Positions 1 to 12,962 are shown, counted from the first letter of the stretch. The stretch: 64,000 nucleotides of DNA from Serilophus lunatus (GCA_013399895.1 VXBA01001836.1:490533-554532), one strand, 5' to 3'. Translations and numbers: made by a program. The notes: generated by a model from the letters alone, not told the origin.

Positions 1-559
1 GGGACTTGGAGAGCTTAAAAGCCCGAAGAAACGGAAGTTCACTCTCTTTGGCTTCCTGCAAAGCTGGAGAGCAGCAGCACGGCTCCCCTTCCCCTACTCC
101 CAGGCCCGGTGGCTTGACTCAGCCCACCTCCATCGGCATTGGAGCCACGCGAGCACAACTACAGGTTGAAAGCTTCCCCAAATAACATCCCGGGTTGGGG
201 GGAGAACCTTTCACTGTGTTGTGTTTTACAGAGATTCCAAGGGCTGGGAGTTGGCTACCACCAGAGAGGGAGAAGAAGAAGGAGGTGGCTCTCCCTTTCC
301 ACTGCTTCTTTGTGGCCAGCTTGGCTGGCCTTTGAAAGCAGTTCCCTTATTTCTTTTTTTTCCTTTGTTTTTTTTTTCCCTTTTTTTGTGGTTTTTGTTG
401 GGTGCTTGTTTTTTTGTGTTGAGTCTGGGGTTCCCTTAATCTGTGTTTCCTTTGAGCTCCAGACAAATAAAGTGTTTTCACTGTTGTCACATTCTGTCAT
501 TCTTCTGGTCATTATTAAAAGTGCCCCCTAGTTAATATTGTGGTGCTTAAACCACCACA
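1..559 (+). mobile_element. 3' part of an ERVL-type avian LTR, 5' end outside the window
   Basis: The segment has the layout of an LTR end in plus orientation. A degenerate TATA-like site (CTTAAAA, 14-20) is followed by a GC-richer leader with several CpGs, then a T/G-rich stretch (about 345-420). A polyadenylation signal AATAAA lies at 466-471, followed by about 90 bases of U5-like sequence ending TTAAACCACCACA at 559. Avian ERVL-type LTRs typically start TGT.GTGGTTTAA and end in its inverted copy, which this terminus matches. No internal retroviral coding sequence or clear primer-binding site follows, so it is either a solo LTR or a 3' LTR. The target-site duplication cannot be checked because the left end is missing. 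The family assignment is from memory; the alternative is the 3' end of an unrelated transcript. The small open frames inside (for example 139-531) are chance. Confidence 0.58.
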
Positions 560-3500
560 GCAACTAAAGGCACATCCTGACTGCATTTCTTACTGCTACA
601 AAGCAGTGACCATGAAGCTTAATCAAATTCACTTTCCACTTTTGAAATCTTTAGAAGCAAAATATTCTTTGCTATAGGTGCAAATTAAGTTCTATGAAAT
701 TCAGCCCTTTAAAAGACACGGCTGGATTTCATTTACCATCAGTGTGGTTTTAGATGGAGTCAATGCGATTGAAACTACAGTCACTTTAGAATGCCTGACC
801 CTTGGACTATGACAACTGGTTGCTGATTAGTACAGCAAAATGGTATCCCAATGTTGCCTTATACTCACTACTAGAGAAGGCTTCAGGAGAGAAACATTTC
901 AATTTTGTCTTCAGGAGAGATAGGTATTGAGTTATTTGTGAATAATTTTGAGTTGTATGGGTTAGATACAAATGGTTTCTGGCTATATTCACTAGTCATT
1001 TTTCAGTGTGAGGACCCCTCCTCTTCCCCCCTGCCCCAAATATACTATACTAGATTTATGCAATCTGTTTTGACTTGCAAGCCCTTTAGAAATGCATTTT
1101 CCTTTTTTTTTTTTTTAAGACCTAAATGCAACTCTTGCATCTCTTGATATGTCTCTCTAACACTCCAGTATTTTTAAAACTGAAGCTCTCGAGTGCCAGT
1201 CAAATAATTTTTATTCCATGTGTCCTAATCAACCTCTATAATATACAGCATCCAAAAGGTTTGAGTTCCACTTCGTAGCCAGTATTTCTGATAGTCTAAT
1301 TTTTCTAGACACACCATAAAATTGATCAAGGCCATCTCTAGCTTTGTAGGGAAGTGCCTGGTACTACTGAATAATCTGTCTGGTATATGCAGTTTGATGA
1401 CATTTTTATTGATAACATTACAAATTTAGCCCAAGTTTCATTTTTTGAAGCAACTCCAATAGGTATTTTTGTTGCCTGTGGAAGGATTTCAGGCACAGTT
1501 GATTTCCCATCTTACGCGTCTTTGAAGATATAAAAAGGAAACAATGTATTTTATCTTCTACTTTTGAACTAGTTCAGCTTACAGTTTATTTCCTAATGAA
1601 GTTGTTTCTTCTTCAGCTTTTGCTGGAGTCCCAGTTGTACATATGGGTCAATTCCAGTTCATTTTCCCTGTGAGAAAAGGGATGCACACTGCAGAAAGTC
1701 GAACGCTGTTGAAGTGCATGCAGCTCTGTTCTTCTAATAATGTCATTTGTTTTGGGCACACCTTTCCTCTTTGTGAGCTTGTCACAGCCTCTGCTGCTCT
1801 AGAGATGTTTTGACAAAAGCCTCTGAAGATTTTTCTCATGATTTTAGATTTGTGACTAACACAAAATGAAGGTCTTCCTGGTCCATCTGCTGTTCATTCA
1901 CCTCTGTTAAAAGACTGAATTTTTATCTAATTCCATGTATTTTTGGCACTTTTTAATTTTCTTTTCCATTTCCACATCTCCACATGATCAGCCAAATCCT
2001 CAGCTGATAAAATTTGGTTGGCTTAATTGACTCCAATGGATAAACTGCTAATTTAAACCTACTTTCGGTCATTCTTGCATTTACTTGGATTAATAATCTT
2101 TACCAATTCCTTTCAGTAGTTTAGATATTTCTCTTTTTACCTCTGTTACATATTGAAATTACATATTTCTCTCCATTGGTGTTTTAACTATGGTATACTG
2201 ATAGCTTATAAATTGTTAGTCTGTTTTTAAAAATTAGATTTCTTTGCTGCTACCCTTTCTGATCTTTCCAGAGTTATTCAGTTTCCTAATGCCCACCATG
2301 ACCTCCTTCATTTTAAACCACAGTTTTGTGGGCTTTCTCTCTGCATTAATTTATTTTAATATGCTGTATTTCAAAGAAGCAGCCCTTCTTCTGTAACATC
2401 TCACCTATACTCATGTTGTGCCAATTATGTAAGAGACATTGTTTCCAGCTTTTATCCTCACAGCTAGCTGTTGTGTTCTCCAGAATCGAAGACACATCAT
2501 TTGTAATGTGAGTTCTTATTTACAGTGATTACATTACAGACTGATCTAGTCAGAGGTGGGCAGACACATTGTCATGAAATGTAATCTCATATTTAAGGAG
2601 CCGGGTGCCACATTGTAGATTTCAAAATATACTTCATAATCTAGAGCCATCCTTATCTGTCTTGAGAGTGCACACAGTAATGTTTTTACACTAATGTGTG
2701 GAAATGGCTTGGTGAATTTTGCTTCCTTTTTGTCAGCACCATTTCAGTATTGAGATTTTCCAGTTCTTTTATGGAAATCCAGGCTGCATTTTGGCCTTTG
2801 AGGTGACTGGGTGGATCCTGTTAATAGGGAGAAGGTAGGACAAAAGAAAGATGCAAAGAAGAACACAGAAGGGAGTCCGTAAATAGTACCAACACACTTG
2901 GAAAAAATCCTCACCTATTATTACAAAAACATTTCAGCATCCCATCCTGTCTTCAGAAAGGTAACAATTATTTATACATATCAGTCTCTATGTAAATGCC
3001 ACCTGTCCAATCAATATATTAATATTTGAATTAATTTCAAAAGAAGATGGCAGAAAAAGGAAAAAAAAGCCATCATTTCCTCAGTAATGAACTAATTTAT
3101 CTGAAAATCTGACAACTGCAAGTGGGTGGTACTCTTCTCTGTGTAGTCTTTCAAAAGATACTGCTGCAATCAAGCTGGTACTTATTATTCTAATAGTAAA
3201 ACATGCCGAGCATCAAAACTTGACATGGAATGTAATGAGAAGTGATATGACTGAGCAGAGATTTATCAGATATGTTAGTTATATTATGTTAGCATGATTT
3301 CTGCTCTGGGTCTTGAAAACTTCATGCACACACACACACATATGTTTGATGAATTGAGACAATTTCTTGCGGAAAGCGTACCTTAAGGAAGGGCTTGGAA
3401 GAGAAAACAAAGGAAATATGGACAATGTGGGGACAATGCACAGATTTTAAATAGCTGAATAGAAGAGATTGTTATGACATGTGTACGGTGCTTGTTCAAC
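560..3500. other. Gene-free AT-rich DNA, nothing recognised
   Basis: No convincing exon, RNA gene or known repeat was seen. It contains a T run near 1102-1117 and a (CA)7 microsatellite at 3327-3340. The only open frames are short and without protein character. Confidence 0.6.
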
Positions 3501-3507
3501 AGGATCC

Positions 3508-3570
3508 AGGGGAAGAGAAGGAAAAGGAAAAGGGAAAAGGACAGGAAGGGAAAGGAAAGGGAAAGGGANG
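3508..3570 (+). repeat. Polypurine GGAAA-type tract with one ambiguous base
   Basis: This is an almost pure A/G stretch made of irregular GGAAA/GGGAAA units. It ends at a single unresolved base (N at 3569). A minus-strand open frame across it is only the translation of this low-complexity tract. Polypurine mirror-like tracts can adopt triplex (H-DNA) structure, but that is inference. Confidence 0.8.
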
Positions 3571-3575
3571 TGGTA

Positions 3576-6500
3576 AGTAGTAACCAGAAGAAGAACACTG
3601 AGATGTAGCTGGAATCACAGGTTGATATTTGGCAACAGTATCTGGGACAGATTGAAAGGGACGTTATCATGAATTCCACCAGAATTGTGATTGTAGCAAA
3701 GGTAACCAAGCCAAAGTTTTTCAAATCAGCTACAAAGAAATTAATAGCTTCAGGGAAAACAATAAGGATTCATGTTTTGAATAAAAAAGTTGAGTGCAAC
3801 AGCAAGTTTGCAGCTCTTCAGAAGAAAAAGTAGATAGACTACCTATGCTAGGGCTATAATCAGGTCTATTTTGCAGTCAGTTATCTCCAGTTCAGTTGAA
3901 TTTTGCACTGAAAATTGCTCCATGTCTTTAAACTGGATTATCATACTTGTTGCTGCTTGCCTGTTCTTTTCTCAGGTGGTGATTTTTGCTGCAGGTGCTG
4001 TTGCCTGTGGAAGCTTCTCCCTTATGCCTGGTTGTTCTCCAAGGTCCAAGTGTTCAAGTTGTGTAATGTGTTTCCAGTCATTGTGACTGCAAATTAAATT
4101 CTGATAAATGTACCTCAAACACAGCTGATGCAGGTAATTCTGAGTTTTCAGAGAGCCTGGAGCAATAGCTCCAGGAGGTTCGGACCTTCTCATTCATCTC
4201 AATATGTTCTTAAATTGTCATTCTTCACATTCTTCACACTTAAACATCGGCTTTAGAGCTGGGCTCACATGTTTAACTGTTTCCCTTTTGATCATTTCGC
4301 AGAAGCCCTCTGAAGTTTTTATTCCCTAATTTCAAAGTGTTTCTTGTGCCCTCCAGGTGAGAAAGTCTAGAGCTGCAATGATACCTATTTTCCCTCCTGA
4401 CAACGTTCAAGCTGCAGATGGGAATTTCCAGTGCAAGGAACCTATGGCATACTAGAAAAAAACATAGGGACTCCAATAAATTAATTGGTTTGCCTACCTA
4501 CTTAATTGTCCCTGGGATTAATATACTGAATGATTAATTGGCTTCATAGCTAGTTACTCACAGATTTCAATATCTTCAGTGTAAAATCAAGCTGCCATGT
4601 AATTTCACAGCAACAAGAAACATTTGGCATACCAACTCAGATGTGCTCAGGTGGCTGGTGGGGAGGCACAGAGCTCAAAATGTCTCTTTCAGCCTTGATC
4701 TTACACTCTTAACCAGTTTTGTTCCATCAAACACTGCTTAATTGCAGTGATCAAATGTTAGTTCATAGCAGTTTAGTGTTCTACAAGTTTATTTAAATGT
4801 CCATCCTCCTCTGCTGTTAAGTCGTTAAGTTAAACAGTTGCTCTTTATCCCTTGGCCATGAGGATTGAAGAACACAAGTAGAGGAAGCATGAGTCATAGG
4901 AGATGGACACTGGCATTCCTGTGAAATGGGCAGCTCAGTGCTCACAATCAGGAGGACTCCAGTTTCCTAGCTAACATGTTCACCTGTCAGAAGTTGTTTT
5001 CCTTGGTCTTCCACAACAAGCAGAACTGAAAGTCATCCTTGGACTAACCAGCTCCGAGATGACAGCCACAGTTTAGCCTGATGGATAAGCCTAGCCAACT
5101 TTGTGCCTTCCTCTCTCACAAGAATTTCTTTGCCTTACCTAAAGACTTGTCTACGCTGGGAAACTGACCAGCCAAGCTTTAACAGTGTCATTATTTCAAT
5201 ATAACCAGTCCGTTTCCTGTGTAGACAAGCCCTTAGACTAATCTTCTTGTCTGACCCACGACCCCAGTTGCAGAAGCCTTGGAATGTGCTTTGGAGTCTC
5301 ATTCCACTCCTAGATTATGACGCTTGCCAAACCTTTTCATTTTGTTCAAGGCTTCCAGCCATGTCAGCGCTGGAATCCATCTGACTCCAGTGCTTTTGCC
5401 CATCAGCCAAGGCGCTCCAGCCAAGCCACATACATCCTGCCACCAGGATGCTCCTACTGTGCCAAGCTCAAAATCCTTCTGCATTCTTCTGTCCATGGAT
5501 ATGTAACCTTGTCCAAATACTAACAGCCTGAGCAGTCGACAGCTTGAGGCCAGAATGCACATTTGAAGGTGTACAGGTCTATTTCTGTCATTGTTAACTT
5601 TCACGTAGATGGATACAGAGATACTGCTCCTAGAGACAGTTGTGTGATATAAAGGCACCAATGCACTCCACTGTCTCTAGTATTACCTCACAAAATCAAG
5701 AAATTACCTATTCAATCCTTTTCATAGTTTAAGCATCAAACACTGATTTAATCAACTTACCTCTGTGAAAATAACAGGCAAAAATTACATTCTTTCCTCC
5801 ACACTCTTATTTTATGGGTTTCTACATCCCGTTTTTTCTGCTTTAAGTTATTTTACACATTATTAAATTATATGGAAAAAAAATCCACCAAAATGCTTAG
5901 AGGATTTGCAGTGATGTAGATAAAGATGTCTTATGAAGACATCTAAATGCAAGAACACACCATAGGGCAGATAGGTTTCTTTGGGTATTGTAATTTTCAG
6001 TTTTAATAAGTCTCATACAGTATGCCTAATTTTATTTCTTTTTCTTTGATTCTGAGCCAGAATAGCAAAGGCAAGCCCACATGCAGTTTTTAGCATTGTG
6101 GACATGCATTATAAAAAGAAGATTTCAACAGGAACACAAGTTTCAAGGGTCTTGAAGACCAAAGAACTGACCTGGAACAAAGTGTTGGAACAAAATGCTA
6201 TACAAATAAGGAAAATTATGTCTAGAGTCCAATCTAAAGTTTTCCAATCTCAAAAAGGTGTTTATGAAAGTTTAAAAAAAAAACCCTTTCAAATTTTTAA
6301 ATGTAAATACTGTTGATTATTTCTTTGATTTATTAGGAAATACTCTTGCAGGTGAGGACAAAAATCCAATTAATCCCATTCCCTGCCACTGGCAGAATGA
6401 CTCTCTTCTCCGTGGTCTGGAGCATAAATCATTCCTTATTCTCTTCTCTCCTCTGAAACATAAGAGAATAAGATGCAATGGCTTTCAATTGATCTTCCTG

Positions 6501-8345
6501 AGAAACATGGATGTATTGGGTCACTTTAGCCATGCAATGAAACACAATTAAACCTATTCTAAAGTCTTAAAAAAAAACCCACCACAAAAGGCCACCAGTT
6601 AATTCAGGCGCTTCTTATTTCAGGGTTCTTTTCATTAATCAGTACGTTATGTGTAATGAACATTAAATAATGCTGTCTGGAAAACACACCTTTAATTCTA
6701 AGAGAGGTTGGATATTTTGAAATTGTTTTTTCATTTTATTCAGAAGAGGGAGTAAAAAATTCTTATTACTATTTCGACATATTTTAAGTCATTTTCTGAT
6801 TAAAAATGACCAAAATCCTAACAATAGCATTTTGGTAAAACTGTATAACTGTATATGGAAAACTATTGTCTCAAAAGTAATTTTGATAATTCCTTTATGC
6901 TTCCACGCATGTGTTTAGGTGAATGATAAACTAATTCCAGTTGATCCAGTTTTTAAAATGATTCATTATCAATATATAAATGGTATCCCAATGACTTAAT
7001 GATATCTGAAGAGGCTTAAAAAATAATAGTTTTCTCCAAGGGAGACTTGAATGGAAGAATAGTTGTTCTGAAATATATTAATATTTTACAGTTTTTGTTT
7101 TCTGAGCGCAGTGGCAATTTGAAGACTTTTAAAATAGGAATTAAATATTTTCACACCACTTTTACCACAGCACTCTAGAAGTTACCATCATCCCTGTTAT
7201 TAAACAGATTCGTCCCCTAGTGTGTGAATTTGGGAAAATCATAGCCATAGTCATTGAGATTTGTAGGTCAATTGAAGTGAAATTTGCATTTCATCAACCT
7301 CGGCAAATTTTGTAGAATTTGTGCTTGCATTCCAGGATTGAGAGAGAGAGGGATACTTCAGAATAAAGTGAAGCAAGCATCTTAAAAAATTGGATGGGTA
7401 TGGCAAATATTGAAAATTAATAGTCATTGAACTAAAGTTTTTCAGGCAAGTATTGTCAAAACAATACCAGTATATTACTAGGATAATTAAAATAATAAGG
7501 GAAGTTGAACAAGAGTGTGAACAAACCAAAGTTTGAATGACTATGGTTAAGTAGAGTTTAAATGGGTAGAACAACACAAAAATTCAGTTGAACCTTTCAA
7601 CACCAGAGTTTACTGAGGAAACATGCAGTTAGCAGGAAAAAAAAAGTGCTTATATTCAATTTAAGGAACAGGTGGAATTGTCAGAGTAAGTGAGTAAAGA
7701 AGGAAAGCAATAATCCATGATTATTGCACCTGTGACATCCATAAGCACCTCACTTTACCACATGTGGCAAGGAGTGGCATAAAACACTCTTTGGTCTGCA
7801 AACTGCTAATGCAGCTGCATTGCTTTCTTCATAAGTGAGCAAAGCATCAGTGCCTGGTCCTGTCTCTGACACACACATGTACCTACAAGTCCTGTCCTCT
7901 TGCAATTTGCCAGGCTGGGCACAGGAGGTTTGCTGGAAATTAGAATTGCCAAATATAGGAAACAATTTGTGGGAAAATGAATCCTAGTCGAATTTGGTCA
8001 ATCTAGAAGCCACGTTTAATAAGCAGCAAAGTGTCCTGACCTGCACTCCCGTGCTCTCTCCACTCGGAGGTTTTCAGTCCTGTCATTTCGCTCCCTTTGG
8101 TTGCAGAAGCGAAATCAGTGCAACAACAGAAACTATCGCTTGCGGAGGACAGATTTGCCTCATTGTGCGCCTACACTCCATGTTGCTGAAGGCAAGGTAA
8201 GGTTTTCCTTAAAGATCAAAGGCTTCCTGTAGTGCAGTCTGTATCTAAAGAAGACTTCATATACATCATGATCTTGCACCTTTCTGATTCATTCCTGTCA
8301 CAAGGAACTGCACAGGCACCTAAACAATGTGTGCTGTGACTCACT
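3576..8345. other. Gene-free DNA, no known element recognised
   Basis: AT-rich single-copy-looking sequence. The part around 4690-4850 has the even composition and TAATTG/TTAAGT-type motifs often seen in conserved non-coding DNA, but nothing decisive. A mixed A/C tract lies at 6569-6590. The 120-codon minus-strand frame at 5299-5661 has no recognisable domain. Confidence 0.55.
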
Positions 8346-8351
8346 AATTTA

Positions 8352-8371
8352 TTCCATTCAAATGAATGGAA
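8352..8371. repeat. Perfect inverted repeat, 9-bp arms, 2-nt loop
   Basis: TTCCATTCA and TGAATGGAA are exact reverse complements separated by AA. It lies 19 bp from a second perfect palindrome (8391-8411). Function unknown; it could be a short cruciform or a dimeric binding site. Confidence 0.9.
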
Positions 8372-8390
8372 ACCTTTCCATCAACCACAA

Positions 8391-8411
8391 CAGGGTTTGA
8401 CTCAAACCCTG
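8391..8411. repeat. Perfect inverted repeat, 10-bp arms around one base
   Basis: CAGGGTTTGA, then C, then TCAAACCCTG: a 21-nt perfect odd palindrome. It is the second of two palindromes within 60 bp. No protein site is recognised with confidence. Confidence 0.9.
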
Positions 8412-8776
8412 AGGGCCTGAAGCATCTACTCTTCCTTGTGCTGAGTGGTGCTTCACTTTGGAAGCAGTCCCACTGTCCTCACTAGCAACCTCTGCCACCT
8501 CTTCCTCAGCTCAGACACTGGCTTGTTTCCCTTTCAGCCACATGTTGAGGAAGCACGGCTTATCTCACGAGTAGAGTGGAGAGGAGGAGCATCCTTGTTT
8601 TTCGGTGTGGCCTTTACATGCAAGACAAGGATGCTTCCCCTTGGTCCTCCTTTATAAGCCTGCTTTATGTCACACCTAGCAAGGCCAGCCATCAAATGTC
8701 TCTGTACACAAAGCAGCAGGATGAGCAGAGCTTGTGGACTGCCTGTTGTATCAATTGCTAGGCTTTGAGTTCGTTT

Positions 8777-8813
8777 GGGTTTTTTGTTGTTGTTGTTGGG
8801 GTTTTTTTTCATT
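8777..8813. repeat. T/G-only low-complexity tract with (GTT)n
   Basis: A run of T and G with a short GTT repeat core and a T8 block. It is one of many A/C-only or T/G-only tracts in the window. Confidence 0.8.
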
Positions 8814-9682
8814 TTCAGGTGGTTCTTACCAAAATACTGGCTTCTGCCACACATCTAAACAAATTGAGAAAAAACAAGAGTGTTTCCTTCTAGGTGTACT
8901 TGCACTTTGCTCTTTTGTAGGAGAATCTCTCAGTTCTAAAAGGATTTTAAGCTTTTCCTGTGTTTCCCAAGGTAACAAGTGCCCTTCATGCCTGTGGGAG
9001 AATGGAATCCCCACGCTGCAAAGGCAGTACTTGCTGAACAGAACACTTTGTCAGGGCTTGAGGCCATGCTAAGAAACGGCCTTATAAGGACAATTGCAAA
9101 CTACACCACTGTTTGAAAAGGAAACTCTGGGTTTTTTAAATTGTTCTGTCTCATGCAAATACATAGCCACAAGCATAAGTATATATGAAGGCTATATGCA
9201 TGCAAACACATAGAACTGTGTAAGCAGAATACCTGCAAGCCCAAACAACCTGTTGAAAGAGGATAAGAGAACAGACATGCCACAGACCTCAGCTGGCTTG
9301 CTTAGTGGAAATGCTTAGAGACTCAAGTGATGCACGTATACGAACCCCAAGTAGAAAAGAACAGAAAGCTCTTCAACCAGTCAAAGTAAGTTGATTTTGG
9401 CTGAGCTACTATAGAACATTTGATAAAGTCAAAGTTTTGGCAAGCTTCAGGCTCCTCAATCCAAGCTCAATATAGTGAGGATTGTTCTACAGAAATGAAG
9501 GGATTGCCTGTTCTATTTGGGCCAAATAGTTCACAGGGTTGGGTGTTAGTAACACTGTGACTGTCATCGTCCTGGTGTTAACTCCCCCAGAGGCCCTCAG
9601 ATTCCTCTGTGTTTAGATCTTCCACTGCACAGTGAGTAGGCTGATCACATGCGGGTTTTGCTCTTGTTGCTTAGGTGTTTGT

Positions 9683-9688
9683 TTTATT
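9683..9688 (-). terminator. Candidate polyadenylation signal (AATAAA on minus strand)
   Basis: AATAAA on the minus strand, 157 nt beyond the stop codon of the exon-like block at 9845-10065. The spacing suits a short 3' UTR. AATAAA occurs often by chance in AT-rich DNA, so it only supports the neighbouring exon candidate weakly. Confidence 0.2.
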
Positions 9689-9797
9689 TCATTCCCAATG
9701 AAATCCGTTTTGGCAATCATGTACAACATAGGGACACGTGCAAGTACACAACTAAAATCTCACAGCCTGTAGTAATACAATCAGGTTTGTAGAAGAG

Positions 9798-9847
9798 TTT
9801 TGGTTTTTTTTGTTTTTGTTTTTTTTTTGTTTTTTTGTTTTTTTTTA
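9798..9847. repeat. T-rich tract with scattered G
   Basis: About 50 bases of T runs interrupted by single G (A-rich on the minus strand). It begins right at the stop codon of the minus-strand exon candidate. It is probably a degenerate homopolymer microsatellite. A retroposed poly(A) tail is the alternative, but the neighbouring block has an intron-like acceptor, which argues against retroposition. Confidence 0.8.
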
Positions 9848-10065
9848 AGAATGTGGAAGAGTGTGCCAGGGAAAGATCTCTCTGTAGTTGTTCTGGTGTC
9901 TTATTCCTTCTTCAAGCATCTGCTGTTGGTCATTGTCAGAGATGGTATCAATCTGACCTAACATGACAAATCCTGCATACCTTAGGTAATTGCATATTTT
10001 CTTTTCTTTTGCTTGACAATGCTGATGAATGGTCGAGCGAAGTGGAGTCTTGATTTTGCCTGATG
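9845..10065 (-). CDS. Exon-like block, possible last coding exon of an unidentified minus-strand gene
   Basis: On the minus strand a long pyrimidine-rich tract ending TTTTAACAG forms a strong-looking splice acceptor just before 10065. From there one frame stays open for 72 codons to TAA at 9845. It begins SGKIKTPLRSTIHQ and includes QIDTISDNDQQQMLEEG, a composition rich in Q, E and D that is unusual for AT-rich junk. A possible internal donor, CTAAG followed by GTATGC, would instead give an 85-nt internal exon (9981-10065). An AATAAA lies 157 nt beyond the stop. I do not recognise the protein, see no domain, and no partner exon is assigned. Open frames of this size are expected by chance here, so the support is the combination of acceptor, composition and polyadenylation signal. 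Confidence 0.22.
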
Positions 10066-12830
10066 CTGTTAAAATAAATAATAGTAAAGAAGAAGGAAAC
10101 AGATTAAATTCGAGAGTCTTGGCACTACAACACCTCCACAACTGACATAAAAAAATTGATGTATGTGTTAAGGTAAGCCAAAGTAGGCCTCAGCTTTTCT
10201 ACAGGAGTTACATAGGCTCTCTGATGCATTGCTATTTATTTAATCAGGGGTGCTAATGTTTCTGATTAAAGTCTTTGTTCCTAAACTCTTTAAAACTGAA
10301 GAGCATGTACCTCTAGGTTAGGCTGAGCTGTAGGTTACCAAGAGGAGCCTTATGTTTTTATTTTACCAGGCAGCTAACAAGGCAGCCACCCTTTCAGAGG
10401 AGGAATCTGAGGCATCCTTCTGATGGAAACACAAGCCACCTGTGCTGTTGATTAGGCATGGAACTCTGGATATTAAGGACTGAATGTCTTAAGTGCTTTG
10501 CTTCTCTCACAAAAGTCCTGTAATTAACTTTTTATAGGCCCTTCTTCAGTGTTTGATGAATTTACAATGTCAGATATTAACTACTAGACCATCATTTTCC
10601 TTCATGACCTTTTAATAAAAAAATTGAAATTCTACAAGGTGAATTTGTTCACATGAAGTAACTGCTTAAGCTTAAACTTGTCAGTCCTTGTTAGCTGTAT
10701 TTAAAACTTTCTCTATTTTTAATGAAAAGTTAGCATTTTTTGAAAACAAGTGGAATAGATTGTCTGTGATTGCTTTTTTCCTGAGTGAAAGAAAATTATG
10801 AAGTGATATTAAATATTATGTATATGGCTATACTATAAACATTTAAGCTTTGTTATGTAAATATTAAAAAAGGTATTTCAGCTTTTCGTTATCATGAATA
10901 CCAGAGAACTAAATAAGACAATCCCTGTGCTAGATTTAACCTCACATTACCCAATTTGATAGGGGGGTATAAAAATGAGAAGCATATATTTTTTATATCT
11001 TGCATAAACAGAAGCATCTCATGTATCATAGTGAAGTTCTTTAGGCCTTTAAAAGCACTAGTCCTGGGGAGATGTAGATTTGTGAGATGTAGAATGGAAG
11101 GACCAAAAAAAAAAAAAAAAAGAAGTGCAAGGGCTGTAAGTGGAGAAATGGTTGGATGGAGTGGTAAAAGTATATAAGAACAGAAGTCTGAACCAGAGAA
11201 AAAGGATTTAAAGCTCTCTTATGCCCTCAAGATAACTCGCTTAATGAAGAAAAAGTCCTCCATGAGTGGCAGAAATAATGAATTTTGGTTTTCAGCATCT
11301 CTTTCTTCTGTGCTTTTTCCCATCTCTAATAAAGGGTGAGGTTATTAGCCACTCTCGGGGAAAGAAGAGGGAAACATCAAACACTCAATTATACGAATGG
11401 CTTCTCTCTGGAAAAAAGGGCTGAAGCAATTGTAAAGCCTGTGGAAGCCAAAGAGAGTAGAGCCAAAGCTAAGGACACTCGGGAACCAGATAAAGCATCC
11501 CATGTAATATTCTGGTCTGCTGATGTGAATGGCCACGCTTTTGTTGACTTTACAATGCTGGGCTTTAGCCTCTTTTTTAATTGCTTAAGGTAAACAGCTC
11601 TTTTTCTTTCAGGATAAGACAGGACATTTTTACTAGGTTTTTGGTTCTTGATTAGCCCAGATTTCCCAGCTATCTGGGGATGATAAAATAACCCAAAATT
11701 AAAGTGACCCAGCTATGAGGCTGGGCAAAGACACTGGCAGTATCTCAGGGTGAAATATCAGAAGGCTGCAGTGCTGGAGGAGAGGCTTAGCACATCGACT
11801 TTTCTGTAAAAAAAATAGTACTTCTGATGATGCAGTGATAAAGCTAACATGGTTATGAAGGCAAGTGACTACAGACTTTCCAAGCTTAAGGATTAAGGTT
11901 TTAGGTTAAGCAGTCCTTCTGGACAGAAAGAGGGAAGGATTAAAAATCAGAAGGAAGATCAACTGCCTCTTTTCATAATATGGGTGATAGGTAAATTGAA
12001 AAAAGCAGTGTTAAAATATTTTGCAGTTGGAACATCAGGGTGAATGGACATGCAGGGACACACAGCAAAGAGTGAGTCCTCATATGTTAAATACCAGCTG
12101 TGTGATAAGGAGTTTTCACATGACATGGGGCTAATCTCTTTACAGCAATGATGCAGATGATCCCATGGCATGTTTGTTTTTGCTTTTGTTTTATTTTTTT
12201 CTTTTGGGTAGTAGACTAGCATAATCCATGGATATGAATCTGCAAAACAAAAATTAAAAATCTCCTTCTGCTTCTCAGTCCTACAGGCATATCCGGAGTC
12301 CTCTCTGATCTTTCAGTAAGAAAGCAATGTTCCTTCAGAAGAGAAAGTGAAGGAAATCTGCCTCATTATTTATGCCTCTAAATTTTTCAATGGTCAAAAG
12401 TGGACAAGATAGGAATCTTTGTGGTGTGGGTGATTAACCATTCTCCTTTGTTCTGCTAGAGACAAAAACCCAACAACCATATTTTTTTTCTTAAACTCGG
12501 TTTCTCAGAAACGTTAAATTTTTACAGAAATTGATTTTATTTTTTTCCTATAACTTTAAAAGCACTCGAAGTATTTCTATGCTTCTCATGCTGTCTTGGT
12601 GCACAAAAGAGCAGCCAGGAAGGAGGCAGAGATGTGTGGGAAATCCTTCCTATCATCTCAAATATTTACTGGGCTAGAAAAATCAATATAATTTTCATAG
12701 TATTACAGAAAAAACCCCATACCACTTAAATTTATGTTGCAAAACCCAGTAAATAAACTATGACTTTTTGGGTAAAATACAATGCTACAAAGACTGAGTT
12801 ATAATCAGATAAGCAGAGGTCATAGCAGGT
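10066..12830. other. Gene-free DNA, nothing recognised
   Basis: AT-rich sequence with an A17 run near 11105-11121 and no recognisable gene or repeat family. The 10.7-10.95 kb part is very AT-rich. Confidence 0.55.
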
Positions 12831-12837
12831 TGATCCA

Positions 12838-12962
12838 ACAGGCATCCTCATTGAGGTCCTAGTTCCACACAGCATTTAAATGCATGCTTAATTTTAATCA
12901 CATACATAAGTCCTGCATGACCTTAATGTTAAGCACGAGCTTGAGTGCATAGGCTGAAGTGC
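12838..12962. repeat. Ancient sauropsid interspersed repeat (GCTTAA/AAGCA palindrome type)
   Basis: The segment carries diverged copies of the motif family ATGCTTAA...GTTAAGCACG.GCTTGAGTGC. I know this family as an old high-copy repeat in turtles, crocodiles and birds, usually with a self-complementary centre. Divergence is high, as expected for a pre-avian insertion. I cannot name the Repbase family with certainty; a MITE-like DNA transposon is a possibility. Confidence 0.4.

Noticed and set aside
139..531. 130-codon frame inside the LTR
   Set aside because: Chance frame within the LTR, with a T-run-derived Phe stretch.
3383..3724. 113-codon minus-strand frame
   Set aside because: Mostly translation of the polypurine tract (Ser/Leu/Phe repeats) and includes an ambiguous base.
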